Shown: positions 27,484-37,148, counted from the first letter of the stretch. The stretch is DNA of 64,000 nucleotides from Silvimonas terrae (GCF_014202765.1 NZ_JACHHN010000004.1:62001-126000), one strand, 5' to 3'. Program-made: numbers and translations. The notes: a model not told the origin generated them from the letters alone.

Positions 27484-27984
27484 TCAGGCTTTCAAGGCAT
27501 CCACCGCCCGGGCCAGATTGTCGAACACGGCGGCCCAGCCCTTTTCGTGGTCGGCGCACATGCTCTCGCTTGGCATGCCGTTATGGCGGAAGGTCAGCAG
27601 CGTTTGTTTTTCGCCATGCGGGGTAAATTGCACGGTCACCTGCATGTCAATCGGCATATCCATGCCTTTCTCCCACTCAAAACTGAATACCAGTTTTTCG
27701 TTGGGAACGATCTCCCGGTAGACGCAGCGGATGATCATGTCGTCCCCGCTGCGCGGCGACTTGAAGGCCACCCGGAACAGCCCGCCCACGCGGAAATCAA
27801 AATCCAGGATGGTGGAATCCCCCGGGCCGCCGTTCTCACCGGTTGGCGTCCACCAGCGCGCCACATGGGCGCGGTCTTGCCACAGGCTGAACACACGGGC
27901 CGGCGGGGCATTCAGGATGCGGTTCATCACCAGTTCATGTGCGCTGGCTGACAACGGTGCTTCAAGTTCCACTTTCGCGTTCAT
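27484..27984 (-). CDS. SRPBCC/AHSA1-domain protein
   Basis: 166 residues of the START-like lipid/aromatic-binding fold: NRILNAPPARVFSLWQD, RWWTPTGENG, FDFRVGGLFRVAF, TVQFTPHGEKQTLLTFRHNG and HEKGWAAVFDNLAR are typical. The start ATG 27984 lies inside the preceding ArsR gene (23-base overlap), so the two are co-translated. ArsR-SRPBCC pairs are common; the ligand is unknown. Confidence 0.9.
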   Translation of the reverse strand: MNAKVELEAPLSASAHELVMNRILNAPPARVFSLWQDRAHVARWWTPTGENGGPGDSTILDFDFRVGGLFRVAFKSPRSGDDMIIRCVYREIVPNEKLVFSFEWEKGMDMPIDMQVTVQFTPHGEKQTLLTFRHNGMPSESMCADHEKGWAAVFDNLARAVDALKA

Positions 27985-28318
27985 GGTCTTGCTCCTTGCG
28001 TTGCAGTTCATCGAGGTACGCCGCCATCTGGTCAAGGTTGTCTTCCCAGAACTTGCGGTATTGCTCCAGCCAGCCCGTTGCTTCACGCAACGGTTCCGGC
28101 GCCAGCCGGCGCGGCCGGTATTGCGCCGTGCGGCCTTGTACAACAAGGCCTGCCCGTTCCAGCACCTTCAGATGCTTGGAGACGCTGGGCAACGCCATGT
28201 CAAACGGTTCGGCCAGTTCATTCACACTCGCCTCACCCTGCGCCAGCCGGGCCAGAATAGCGCGGCGGGTGGGGTCTGCCAGTGCGCCAAATACGGCACT
28301 GAGTGCATCTTGTTCCAT
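27962..28318 (-). CDS. ArsR-family HTH regulator
   Basis: 118 residues. FGALADPTRRAILARLAQGE, SVNELAEPFDMALPSVSKHL (recognition helix) and KVLERAGLVVQGRTAQYRP form the ArsR winged helix. There are no metal-binding cysteines, so it belongs to the metal-independent subgroup that travels with SRPBCC proteins. It probably represses the pair from the palindrome at 28321-28362. Confidence 0.92.
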   Translation of the reverse strand: MEQDALSAVFGALADPTRRAILARLAQGEASVNELAEPFDMALPSVSKHLKVLERAGLVVQGRTAQYRPRRLAPEPLREATGWLEQYRKFWEDNLDQMAAYLDELQRKEQDHERESGT

Positions 28319-28320
28319 CT

Positions 28321-28362
28321 TTTATTTAGCCAATTGGTTATTTATCCAAAAGGCTAATTAAA
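28321..28362. promoter_or_regulatory. Palindromic operator upstream of the ArsR gene
   Basis: TTTATTTAGCC and GGCTAATTAAA are inverted with one mismatch, separated by 20 bases that include CCAATTGG at the left end. It is AT-rich and starts two bases before the ArsR start codon. Autorepression is inferred. Confidence 0.55.
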
Positions 28363-28430
28363 TGGCGATGGCAAGTCAAGACACAGACCGATAACCGGTT
28401 GGTTTGCAATTGGGGGCAAGATGAATGGCC

Positions 28431-28456
28431 AAAAAAAAAGCGCCCGGACCGGGCGC
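28431..28456 (-). terminator. Terminator of the phosphofructokinase gene
   Basis: GCGCCCGG, one loop base, CCGGGCGC, followed on the minus strand by a run of nine T after the stem; 20 bases after the stop. Confidence 0.93.
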
Positions 28457-28475
28457 TTTTTCTGGAGGGGCGATG

Positions 28476-29723
28476 TCAGAGGATTTCAAACAGCGGTAGT
28501 TTTCGCTCCATCACCGGGAAATGCCAGACCGGGTAATCCGGCAGCCCATGATCAAACGGGGGTGGCGTTTCCCCCAGGATCAGCGGCGCAAAGTAAGCGC
28601 GGCCGGTAATCGACAGATGCATGCAATCGTCCCGCAGGTAGCTCTCGGGGAGCGGCTTTTCCTTGTTGGCCACGTCTTTGAGTGATACCGGTGCAATATG
28701 CCAACGGTACGGCTGGTCGGCCTCCCGCACGATGGCCGGCATAACGCTGCGCTGACCGTGGATCGCAAAGTCCACGGCCGCTTCGCCCACGGCAATGGCC
28801 TGTTCCAGATCATTGGCAGAGGCCAGATGGCGTGCGGCGCGTTGCATGTAGTCGGCCACCGCCCAATGACACTTATGGCTCAGTTCTGCGCGGATGATAT
28901 TGGCCAGCAGCGGCGCCACGCCGCCCAGTTGCGTATGACCAAACGCATCAGTACCGGCGGATTCAGAGAGACGATGACCGCCGGCATCCCGGATGCCCTC
29001 TGCCGCGACCACCACGCAATAGCCGACATTGGCGACCGTTTGTTTGACCGCGCGCAAAAAGCGCTGCGCATCAAACGGGACTTCAGGCAGCAGAATCAGA
29101 TGCGGCGGCTCGGCGGGCGTGCGGCTGGCCAGGCCCGATGCCGCAGCCAGCCAGCCAGTATGGCGACCCATGACTTCCAGAATGAACACCTTGGTGGAAG
29201 AAGAAGACATGGACGCCAGGTCCAGCCCGCATTCCCGCGTGGTGGTGGCAATGTACTTGGCCACCGAACCAAACCCTGGCGAGGTATCGGTATGCGGCAG
29301 GTCGTTATCAATGGTTTTGGGGATGTGGATGGCGGTCAGGTCCACGCCCTGGTATTGCGCGTATTCCGCCACTTTCAGGCAGGTATCGGCCGAGTCACCG
29401 CCACCGTTGTAGAAGAAATAACCAATGTCGTAGGCCGCAAACAACTCAAACAGCCGCTTGAGTTCGCTGCCGTGCTTGAGTTTGTGCCGGCAAGAACCAA
29501 ATGCCCCGCCCGGCGTGTGGCGCAAGGCGGCCAGTTGGCTTTCTGCCACGGTACTGATGTCGATCAGCGACTCGGTCAGCGCGCCCAGAATGCCGTTTTG
29601 CGCGACGTACAGCGTGCCGATTTTATCCGGGTGCCGCCGTGCAGCGGAAATGACGCCCCACGCAGAAGCATTGATAACAGGGGTTACACCGCCCGATTGG
29701 GCATATAACGCATTTCTGGGCAC
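28476..29723 (-). CDS. Phosphofructokinase, probably PPi-dependent
   Basis: Interconverts fructose-6-phosphate and fructose-1,6-bisphosphate. 415 residues. YAQSGGVTPVINASAWGV opens it; YNGGGDSADT is the phosphoryl-donor loop, with Asp-Ser as in PPi-type enzymes rather than GGDG of ATP-type; PKTIDNDLPHTD holds the catalytic Asp; EVMGRHTGWLA and VAAEGIRD follow. The start is GTG 29723 because AAGGAG lies 8 bases upstream and the family N-terminus begins there; the frame is open 121 codons further but is non-homologous. Monocistronic with its own terminator. Confidence 0.92.
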   Translation of the reverse strand: MPRNALYAQSGGVTPVINASAWGVISAARRHPDKIGTLYVAQNGILGALTESLIDISTVAESQLAALRHTPGGAFGSCRHKLKHGSELKRLFELFAAYDIGYFFYNGGGDSADTCLKVAEYAQYQGVDLTAIHIPKTIDNDLPHTDTSPGFGSVAKYIATTTRECGLDLASMSSSSTKVFILEVMGRHTGWLAAASGLASRTPAEPPHLILLPEVPFDAQRFLRAVKQTVANVGYCVVVAAEGIRDAGGHRLSESAGTDAFGHTQLGGVAPLLANIIRAELSHKCHWAVADYMQRAARHLASANDLEQAIAVGEAAVDFAIHGQRSVMPAIVREADQPYRWHIAPVSLKDVANKEKPLPESYLRDDCMHLSITGRAYFAPLILGETPPPFDHGLPDYPVWHFPVMERKLPLFEIL

Positions 29724-29941
29724 GGTCGCGCTCCTTGTGGGGTTGCTGGCGTTTGAATAACAAAGGGAATGGTTCAGAAAAAGTGACCTGCGCAGGCGGC
29801 CTTTTCTCAACCATCTCGATGCCATTCTTGCGCGACGCAGCATTGAACCGCATCGGGACTTTCGCCACGTGGGAGAACCCTGATACCAGCGTTTGGCCAA
29901 TGCTGACAGCGTCAATGGGCGATGCGGTCTAACCTGAAGGC
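29724..29941. other. Divergent intergenic region, pfk side
   Basis: About 220 bases without a credible gene. Must hold the pfk promoter; no clear -35/-10 pair found. The remaining part up to 30154 contains the regulatory sites of the Anbu operon, listed separately. Confidence 0.4.
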
Positions 29942-30034
29942 GCGGTGCAGTTGCGTGCCCACTGCGGTGCAGCCTGATGGCACCCGCCCCACAGCGGTGC
30001 AGTGGCGCGCACAAAACCCGTGTTTTGCGGTGCA
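29942..30034 (+). promoter_or_regulatory. Four direct GCGGTGCA motifs (putative activator sites)
   Basis: GCGGTGCA occurs at 29942, 29964, 29994 and 30027, all on the plus strand, spaced 22, 30 and 33 bases apart, near multiples of a helical turn. An inverted half-site GGCACCCGC at 29979 pairs with the second copy. They lie upstream of a sigma-54 promoter, where an enhancer-binding protein would act. GGTGCA/TGCACC resembles NtrC half-sites; the identity of the activator is inference. Confidence 0.6.
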
Positions 30035-30051
30035 AACAGCGGCTTGCCGGC

Positions 30052-30066
30052 TGGCACAAGGTTTGC
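30052..30066 (+). promoter_or_regulatory. Sigma-54 (-24/-12) promoter of the Anbu operon
   Basis: TGGCAC, five bases, TTGC, followed by A: an exact match to the RpoN consensus TGGCAC-N5-TTGCW. The predicted transcript start near 30078 leaves about 77 bases before the ATP-grasp ATG at 30155. Confidence 0.75.
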
Positions 30067-30154
30067 AAGAACGACAGCAGCAGCAAGCGCTGCCTCTGCC
30101 AGGCGCGGCCACGTCGGCGCGCATCGTCTCGTACCCATCATGGAAGTGCGAACC

Positions 30155-31582
30155 ATGCACCAGATCGATTTGCCAGCCCAAACCGGATTTGACGAAATGC
30201 TGGATCGGGATCATTCAATCCGGTCGCACTACAAACCTTTTTTTGACTGGCTCAACGCGCAAACCCCCGCCATGCTGGCCAAGCGCCGCCAGGAAGCCGA
30301 GTTATTGTTTCATCGTGTCGGCATCACATTTTCAGTTCATGGTGATGAAAGCGGCAACGAACGGCTGATTCCGTTTGATACCATTCCGCGCATTATTCCT
30401 GCCGCAGAATGGCAACACCTGGAGGCAGGCCTCAAGCAACGCGTCGCGGCGCTCAACGCCTTTTTGCACGACATCTACCACCACCAGCACATTCTGAAAG
30501 CCGGCAAGATCCCGGCAGAGCAAGTGCTGGTGAATGCGCAATATCGCTCCGCCATGTGCGGCATGGACTTGCCGCACAACTTGTACGCCCATATCGCCGG
30601 CATCGACATCATCCGGCACGGCGACGGCAACTACTACGTGCTGGAAGACAATCTGCGCGTGCCCTCCGGCGTGTCTTACATGCTGGAAAACCGCAAAATG
30701 ATGATGCGGCTCTTTCCGGAATTGTTTGAGAAACACGCGGTGGCACCGGTTGAGCATTACCCCTCGTTGCTGTTATCCACCCTGCGCCAGAGCAGTTACG
30801 CCGATAACCCGACCGTCGTGGTGATGACGCCTGGCCACTTCAATAGCGCGTATTTCGAGCATGCGTTCCTCGCCCAGCAAATGGGGGTGGAACTGGTTGA
30901 AGGGCGTGATCTGTTTGTCAAAGACCTCAAGGTGTACATGCGCACCACGGCGGGCCCCAAGCAGGTGGATGTGATCTACCGCCGGCTGGACGATCTGTTT
31001 ATCGATCCGCTGGTGTTTCATCCGGACTCCTCGCTGGGTGTACCCGGGCTGATTGCGGCGTATCGGGCCGGCAACGTGGTGCTGGCCAATGCCATCGGCA
31101 CGGGCGTGGCGGATGACAAATCCATCTACCCGTATGTGCCGGACATGATCCGGTTTTATCTGGATGAAGAACCGCTGCTGCTGAACGTGCCCACCTGGCA
31201 GTGCCGCAACCCGTCTGAGCTGAGCCACGTGCTGGCCAACCTGGATGAGCTGGTGGTCAAGGAAGTCCACGGCGCGGGTGGCTACGGCATGTTGATTGGC
31301 CCCAAGGCCACACGGGCAGAGATCGACCATTTCCGCGATCTGCTAAAAGCCAATCCGGCCAATTACATTGCGCAGCCCACGCTCTCGCTCAGCACCTGCC
31401 CGACATTTGTGGAAGAAGGCATTGCGCCGCGCCACATTGATCTGCGGCCCTTTGTGTTGTCCGGCAATACGGTGCGGATTGTGCCGGGCGGGCTGGCGCG
31501 GGTGGCGTTGCAAAAGGGCTCGCTGGTGGTGAATTCGTCGCAAGGCGGGGGGACGAAAGATGCCTGGATTCTGGAAGCGTAA
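30155..31582 (+). CDS. Circularly permuted ATP-grasp protein
   Basis: 475 residues of the COG2308 type, predicted to form peptide-like bonds with ATP. SYMLENRKMMMRLFPELFE, VVVMTPGHFNSAYFEHAFLA, DVIYRRLDDLFIDPLVF, VVLANAIGTGVADDKSIYPY and VVKEVHGAGGYGMLIGPKA near residue 370 are characteristic, ending in SSQGGGTKD. ATG 30155 is preferred (GGAAG upstream) over 30140 or the open frame from 30002, which runs across the promoter. First gene of the operon with alpha-E, transglutaminase-like and Anbu genes. Substrate unknown. Confidence 0.93.
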   Translation: MHQIDLPAQTGFDEMLDRDHSIRSHYKPFFDWLNAQTPAMLAKRRQEAELLFHRVGITFSVHGDESGNERLIPFDTIPRIIPAAEWQHLEAGLKQRVAALNAFLHDIYHHQHILKAGKIPAEQVLVNAQYRSAMCGMDLPHNLYAHIAGIDIIRHGDGNYYVLEDNLRVPSGVSYMLENRKMMMRLFPELFEKHAVAPVEHYPSLLLSTLRQSSYADNPTVVVMTPGHFNSAYFEHAFLAQQMGVELVEGRDLFVKDLKVYMRTTAGPKQVDVIYRRLDDLFIDPLVFHPDSSLGVPGLIAAYRAGNVVLANAIGTGVADDKSIYPYVPDMIRFYLDEEPLLLNVPTWQCRNPSELSHVLANLDELVVKEVHGAGGYGMLIGPKATRAEIDHFRDLLKANPANYIAQPTLSLSTCPTFVEEGIAPRHIDLRPFVLSGNTVRIVPGGLARVALQKGSLVVNSSQGGGTKDAWILEA

Positions 31583-31597
31583 AAGGGGGACACCAAC

Positions 31598-32530
31598 ATG
31601 ATGCTCAGCCGCACTGCCGATCACCTTTACTGGATGTCCCGCTACCTGGAGCGCGCCGAGAACCTGGCGCGGCTGCTGGATGTGAGTTTCAGCCTCTCTC
31701 TGTTGCCGCAATCGCAAGGGGCCCGCGCGGAAATGCGCGCCCCGCTGGTGATTACCGAAACACTGGAGCGCTTTTCTGCGCGTTACCCCAAGCTGACCGC
31801 TGAGGCGCTGCTGCAATTCATGGCGCTGGATCGGGACAACCCGGCCAGTATTCTGAGTTGCATTCGCCACGCGCGGGAAAACGCCCACGCCGTGCGCGGC
31901 AAGATCACAGTGGAGATGTGGGAGAACATCAACGCCACGTGGCTGGAAGCCAAGACCTTCGAGGCCAATGGCATCGCCAATGTCGGGGACTTTTTTGACT
32001 GGGTGAAGGCCCGCTCGCATGTGTTTCGCGGCATTGCCTACGGCACCATTTTGCGCGGGGATGCGTATAGCTTTATCCGGCTCGGTACGTTTATTGAGCG
32101 CGCCGATAACACCGCCCGCCTGCTGGATGTCAAAGCCAGCCTGATTGGCGAGGCCAACAACCCGCAAGACGCCCAGGATTACTACGCCTGGAGCTCGCTC
32201 TTGCGCGCGCTGTCGGCCTATGAGGCGTATGTAGAGATGTATCGCGAAGGCGTCGAGATGCGCTCTGTGACCGAATTGCTGGTGCTGTCACCGCGTCTAC
32301 CGCGTTCTTTGTGCGCGTGCCTTGATGCGATCTGCAAGATTGTGGCGCAGATTGAGGGCGACAACGGTCGGCTGGTACAGCGTGAAGCCCATCTTTTGTT
32401 GAACGATCTGCGCTTTACCCAGGTCGATGAAATACTGGAGCACGGTTTGCACAACTACCTGAGCGAGTGTCTGGCGGAGATCAACGCGCTGGGCAATACC
32501 ATTGATGAAGCCTACCTGCGGGTGGCCTGA
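31598..32530 (+). CDS. Alpha-E domain protein
   Basis: 310 residues, all-helical COG2307 family: MLSRTADHLYWMSRYLERAE at the start, FDWVKARSHVFRGIAYGTIL in the middle and RLGTFIERADNTARLLDVKA near 170. Function unproven; always accompanies the ATP-grasp protein and may be a partner or scaffold. Starts 15 bases after the ATP-grasp stop with AAGGGGGA as ribosome-binding site. Confidence 0.93.
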   Translation: MMLSRTADHLYWMSRYLERAENLARLLDVSFSLSLLPQSQGARAEMRAPLVITETLERFSARYPKLTAEALLQFMALDRDNPASILSCIRHARENAHAVRGKITVEMWENINATWLEAKTFEANGIANVGDFFDWVKARSHVFRGIAYGTILRGDAYSFIRLGTFIERADNTARLLDVKASLIGEANNPQDAQDYYAWSSLLRALSAYEAYVEMYREGVEMRSVTELLVLSPRLPRSLCACLDAICKIVAQIEGDNGRLVQREAHLLLNDLRFTQVDEILEHGLHNYLSECLAEINALGNTIDEAYLRVA

Positions 32531-32533
32531 CGC

Positions 32534-33388
<855 letters not shown>

Positions 33389-33481
33389 TAAGATGGCATC
33401 GCTGCAACACGCGGTCTGCTTTCGCAGCGGCGCACCCGCAGCGCAGTAGAATAAAACGATCCGAATGAACCGAGTTGCTCG

Positions 33482-34228
33482 ATGACTTACTGTGTTGCCA
33501 TGCGCCTGAAAGACGGGCTGCTATTTGCCTCAGACTCCCGCACCAACGCCGGGGTCGATCACATTGCCACGTTCCGCAAAATGCATGTGTTCGAGGTACC
33601 GGGCGAGCGTTCCATCGTGATTCTCACCGCCGGCAACCTGGCAACCACGCAAAGCGTCATCAGCTTGCTGCAAGCCCGCACCCAGCAGGAACTGCATCAT
33701 TTACTGAATGTGAACTCTCTGTATGAGGCGGCGATTCTGGTCGGAGAAACCGCACGCGAAGTAGTCCGCCGCGACAGCCCCGGCTCTGGTGATGTGAGCA
33801 TGTCGCAAGGTGTGGATTTCGGCGGATCGTTTATTGTCGGCGGCCAGATTCGCGGTGAAGTGCCCAGGCTCTTCAATGTTTACCCGCAATGCAATTTCAT
33901 TGAGGCCTCAGAGGACACGCCCTATTTCCAGATTGGCGAATCCAAATACGGCAAGCCGATCCTGGATCGGGTCATCCAGTTTGATACGCCGCTGGAACAG
34001 GCGCTCAAATGCATGCTGATCTCGTTTGATTCCACCATCCGCAGCAATCTGTCTGTCGGCCTGCCGATTGACGTGCTGCGTTACAAAACCGACGCGTTCG
34101 CCAAAGCCAGGCCCTACCGCATTGAGGAAAACAACGCGTGGTTCAACCGCACCCGCAAAGCCTGGAGCAGCGGTTTGCGCAAGGTGTTCGGACAGATTCC
34201 GGAAGCGGACTGGTTTGACCAATTGTGA
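33482..34228 (+). CDS. Anbu, proteasome-type peptidase homologue
   Basis: 248 residues (COG3484), the ancestral-type proteasome homologue that assembles into rings or open helical arcs. After removal of Met the N-terminal nucleophile is Thr1 (TYCVAMRLKDGLLFASDSRT), with Asp17 and Lys32 in the proteasome catalytic positions. GGSFIVGGQIRGE, QIGESKYGKPILDR and DSTIRSNLSVGLPIDVL are family features. Last gene of the operon, 93 bases after the polyQ stop; a TAGAAT at 33447 might be a weak internal promoter. Physiological substrates are not established. A 7-bp tandem repeat begins two bases after the stop. Confidence 0.94.
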   Translation: MTYCVAMRLKDGLLFASDSRTNAGVDHIATFRKMHVFEVPGERSIVILTAGNLATTQSVISLLQARTQQELHHLLNVNSLYEAAILVGETAREVVRRDSPGSGDVSMSQGVDFGGSFIVGGQIRGEVPRLFNVYPQCNFIEASEDTPYFQIGESKYGKPILDRVIQFDTPLEQALKCMLISFDSTIRSNLSVGLPIDVLRYKTDAFAKARPYRIEENNAWFNRTRKAWSSGLRKVFGQIPEADWFDQL

Positions 34229-34229
34229 G

Positions 34230-34299
34230 GTGTGCGGTGTGCGGTGTGCGGTGTGCGGTGTGCGGTGTGCGGTGTGCGGTGTGCGGTGTGCGGTGTGCA
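34230..34299. repeat. Heptanucleotide tandem repeat (GTGTGCG)10
   Basis: Nine perfect GTGTGCG units and a tenth with a final A, starting immediately after the Anbu stop. Not coding: all frames give low-complexity Cys/Val/Arg or His/Thr peptides. Confidence 0.95.
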
Positions 34300-34353
34300 G
34301 AGTGTAAATGCCGGTCTGCCGGTTGCAACCGCCGTGTTCGGTACACCACAACA

Positions 34354-34494
34354 TCGTCATTCCGGCCTTGAGCCGGAATCCAGGTGTAAACGTGTGTGCC
34401 GAAGGCACTAAATGTGGTTTACCACTGAAAGCCCACCTGCGGCGGGCATAGTGGATTCCGGCGCAAGGGGGCCGCCGAGGGCCGGAATGACGAG
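34354..34494. repeat. REP-like units flanking a short spacer
   Basis: CGTCATTCCGGCCTTGAGCCGGAATCC at 34356-34382 and the inverted 42-bp unit at 34453-34494 that matches 147-188. GTGTGCCGAAGGCACTAA near 34396 resembles an arm of the 7794 element. The interval 34229-34526 has no gene. Confidence 0.8.
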
Positions 34495-34526
34495 TGTGGG
34501 CGGTTCGGGGGATCAAAGCCCGTGCT

Positions 34527-35300
34527 TCACACTGTGCCTGTGACGTTCCGATGCACATCTCTCGCCCCCAGCACCCATTCCGCCACCGTCTGCGCCATTT
34601 CACGCCGGTGCGCACCAGAACACAGGCCGTGATCCGCCTCGGGCATCAGCACAAAGCGCCCGTGCGCAGCCAGGGCCGCCTGTTGCCCCACCTCTGGCTT
34701 GACCACCACATCCTTGCCGCCATGAATGACCAGCACCGGCGTTTGTGCGTGCGTCAGCGTGGCATTAAGCTTGAATGCCAGCGCTTCAGCGACCAGCGCC
34801 TGGCTGATTTCCAGACCAACAAAGTCTGCACTGCCGTTCTCCAGCCGGGGCGAATTGGCCATGACTTGCTGCAGATACTCGCCCAGCGTGCCCGCAGGCG
34901 CTAACAACACCGCACTGGCCAGATCACTACGCCGCGCGATCACACTGGCGGTAGCCAGCGCGCCCATGCTGTAGCCAAGGATATGCCAGCGCAAACCGGG
35001 GTATCGCTGCATGAGTTCGTCGAGCAAGGTATTGGTCTGCATGATCTGATCGGCAATGGACAGATCCGCAAAGTGGCCGGTACTTTCGCCACAGCCGGCA
35101 AAATCAAACCGGAATACGGTCAGCCCCTGCGCCGCCAGCGCTCGTCCCAACGTCACAAACAGATAGGCAAATTCGATCCGCGACCCGGTGAAACCATGCA
35201 GCAACAAGATGGCGTCACCGCTGGCTGCGTCATCCGGCAGGTGGGCAGAGCCCGTCAACGTCTGCCGGCGGTAATTCACGTTCAAGGCAATCTCGGCCAT
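34527..35300 (-). CDS. Alpha/beta hydrolase
   Basis: 257 residues. LLLHGFTGSRIEF is the oxyanion strand; GYSMGALA near residue 107 the nucleophile elbow; VIHGGKDVVV carries the acid; EADHGLCSGAHR the catalytic His. Texture fits feruloyl-esterase or BAAT-like serine hydrolases; substrate unknown. The start ATG 35300 has AGGAG 6 bases upstream; 35333 was rejected. Confidence 0.9.
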   Translation of the reverse strand: MAEIALNVNYRRQTLTGSAHLPDDAASGDAILLLHGFTGSRIEFAYLFVTLGRALAAQGLTVFRFDFAGCGESTGHFADLSIADQIMQTNTLLDELMQRYPGLRWHILGYSMGALATASVIARRSDLASAVLLAPAGTLGEYLQQVMANSPRLENGSADFVGLEISQALVAEALAFKLNATLTHAQTPVLVIHGGKDVVVKPEVGQQAALAAHGRFVLMPEADHGLCSGAHRREMAQTVAEWVLGARDVHRNVTGTV

Positions 35301-35439
35301 CGCCGCTCCTGATGATGTAAGGGCCCATGCCACAGGACATTACGCCAGGATGCGCTCCGGGTGGTTTGCCGGCATTGTGCAATCGGCCCCCTTGACGAGC
35401 CTGCTACACTAGAGGCATTCCGCTTATCGAGTTCCCCCT

Positions 35440-36348
35440 ATGTACGAGATTGCCCGCTCCCAGCTTGTTACCGTGCGTGATTGCCTGCGCTTTGCCGTGT
35501 CGCGCTTCAAGGATGCCAACCTGTTCTACGGCCACGGCACCGACAATGCCTACGACGAAGCCGCGTGGCTGATTCTGTCCATGCTGGGGCTGCCGCTGGA
35601 CCGCCTGGAACCCTTTCTGGATGCCCGCCTCCTGCCGGAAGAACTGGAAAAAGTGGTTGAGGCAATCCGTCAGCGCGCCGAGGAACATATCCCCACGGCC
35701 TATCTGACGCATGAAGCGTGGCTGGGCGAGTACAAGTTTTATGTGGATCAGCGCACGATCGTGCCGCGTTCGTTTATTGCCGAAATTCTGCGGGATGGCG
35801 GGCTGGAGCCGTGGATCGAACACGCCGAACTGGTCCACCGTGCGCTGGATCTGTGTACCGGCTCAGGTTGCCTGGCCATTTTGCTGGCCGATCATTTTCC
35901 GGATGCCGAGGTCGACGCGATTGACCTCTCGCCCGATGCGCTGGATGTGGCAGAAATCAATGTCGCCAACTACAACATGGGCGAGCGCATTCATCTGATC
36001 GACTCTGACCTCTTTACCGAGGTGGAAGGCGAAACCTACGATTTGATCGTGTCCAATCCACCGTATGTGGACGCGCCATCGATGGAAGAGTTGCCGGCGG
36101 AATATCGCCACGAGCCAGAAATGGCACTGGGCAGCGGTGATGACGGGCTGGATATCACACGCAAGATCATCGAATCGGCCACGACGTACCTGAACGAGAT
36201 GGGCGTACTGATGGTGGAAATCGGCCACAACCGCGAGGTGCTGGAAGCGGCCTATCCCAATTTGCCCTTTGTCTGGATGGACACCAGCAGCGGCGATGGC
36301 TTTGTGTTCTTGCTGACGCGTGAGACGCTGGTGGAAGCCGGTTACTGA
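35440..36348 (+). CDS. prmB: Ribosomal protein uL3 N5-glutamine methyltransferase
   Basis: SAM-dependent methylation of a Gln in ribosomal protein L3. 302 residues. RTIVPRSFIAEIL, LDLCTGSGCLAILLA (SAM loop, near 145) and VSNPPYVDAP (catalytic NPPY, near 205) followed by EMALGSGDDGL identify PrmB rather than PrmC. Its 3' end overlaps the convergent gene by seven bases. Confidence 0.95.
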   Translation: MYEIARSQLVTVRDCLRFAVSRFKDANLFYGHGTDNAYDEAAWLILSMLGLPLDRLEPFLDARLLPEELEKVVEAIRQRAEEHIPTAYLTHEAWLGEYKFYVDQRTIVPRSFIAEILRDGGLEPWIEHAELVHRALDLCTGSGCLAILLADHFPDAEVDAIDLSPDALDVAEINVANYNMGERIHLIDSDLFTEVEGETYDLIVSNPPYVDAPSMEELPAEYRHEPEMALGSGDDGLDITRKIIESATTYLNEMGVLMVEIGHNREVLEAAYPNLPFVWMDTSSGDGFVFLLTRETLVEAGY

Positions 36349-37148
36349 GCGGCGCCGGCGATAGCCACTTCTTCAGTCACGGGCAGCCGATGCGGTTGCC
36401 CGTCAATAAACATCAAGAGTTCACCCGCCCCCATCCGCACCCAGCATTCGTTATCCGTGAGGGGCTGGGTGGCAATGACGGCGACCATGTCTTTCGCCCC
36501 GGTATAGCGGGCAAAGTCGACCGAGACATCGGTATCTGACAGATGCGCCGTGGCAAATGGCGCGCAGCGCACAATGTAGTGCAGGTCTGTGGCGCACCGG
36601 GCAAACAGTGCCGTGCCATCAGACATCAGAAAATTGAATGTGCCCTGGCTGGCCAGCCGGTCTGCCAGTTCGGCCAGTGCGGCATGCAACACCGGCAACG
36701 GTGGCTTGTCGACAAAGCGCAGCGCCAGTTCATTCATGATCCAGCAAAAAGCATATTCGCTATCGGTTGTCCCTACCGGGCGAAAACGCGAACTACCCAG
36801 CGCCGGCAGATCAGTCAGATTGCCATTGTGGGCAAACAGCCAGTAACGCCCCCAGAGCTCGCGCTTGAACGGGTGAGTATTAGCCAGCGACACCACGCCT
36901 TGTGTGGCCTTGCGGATATGCGCCACCACGTTGGTGCTTTTGATGGGGTAGCGGTAGACCAGCTCAGCCAGCGGCGACAGCGCCGAGGGCTGGTGGTCGA
37001 GGAACATGCGGCAGCCGTCGTCTTCGAAGAACGCAATCCCCCAGCCATCCGAGTGGTGATCGGTCACCCCTCCGCGCTGGCGGAATCCTTCAAACGAAAA
37101 CACGATATCGGTAGGCACATTGCAGTTCATGCCCAATAGCTGGCACAT
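36342..37148 (-). CDS. Class II glutamine amidotransferase, YafJ type
   Basis: 268 residues. The catalytic nucleophile is Cys2 (MCQLLGMNC), exposed after Met removal; HHSDGWGIAFFEDDG, VVAHIRKATQGVVSLANTHP and FAHNGNL bind glutamine as in the PurF/YafJ family. There is no synthase domain, so the ammonia acceptor is unknown. Confidence 0.93.
   Translation of the reverse strand: MCQLLGMNCNVPTDIVFSFEGFRQRGGVTDHHSDGWGIAFFEDDGCRMFLDHQPSALSPLAELVYRYPIKSTNVVAHIRKATQGVVSLANTHPFKRELWGRYWLFAHNGNLTDLPALGSSRFRPVGTTDSEYAFCWIMNELALRFVDKPPLPVLHAALAELADRLASQGTFNFLMSDGTALFARCATDLHYIVRCAPFATAHLSDTDVSVDFARYTGAKDMVAVIATQPLTDNECWVRMGAGELLMFIDGQPHRLPVTEEVAIAGAAQ

Noticed and set aside
34230-34299. Possible CRISPR array
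   Set aside because: Seven-base units without spacers; a simple tandem repeat.
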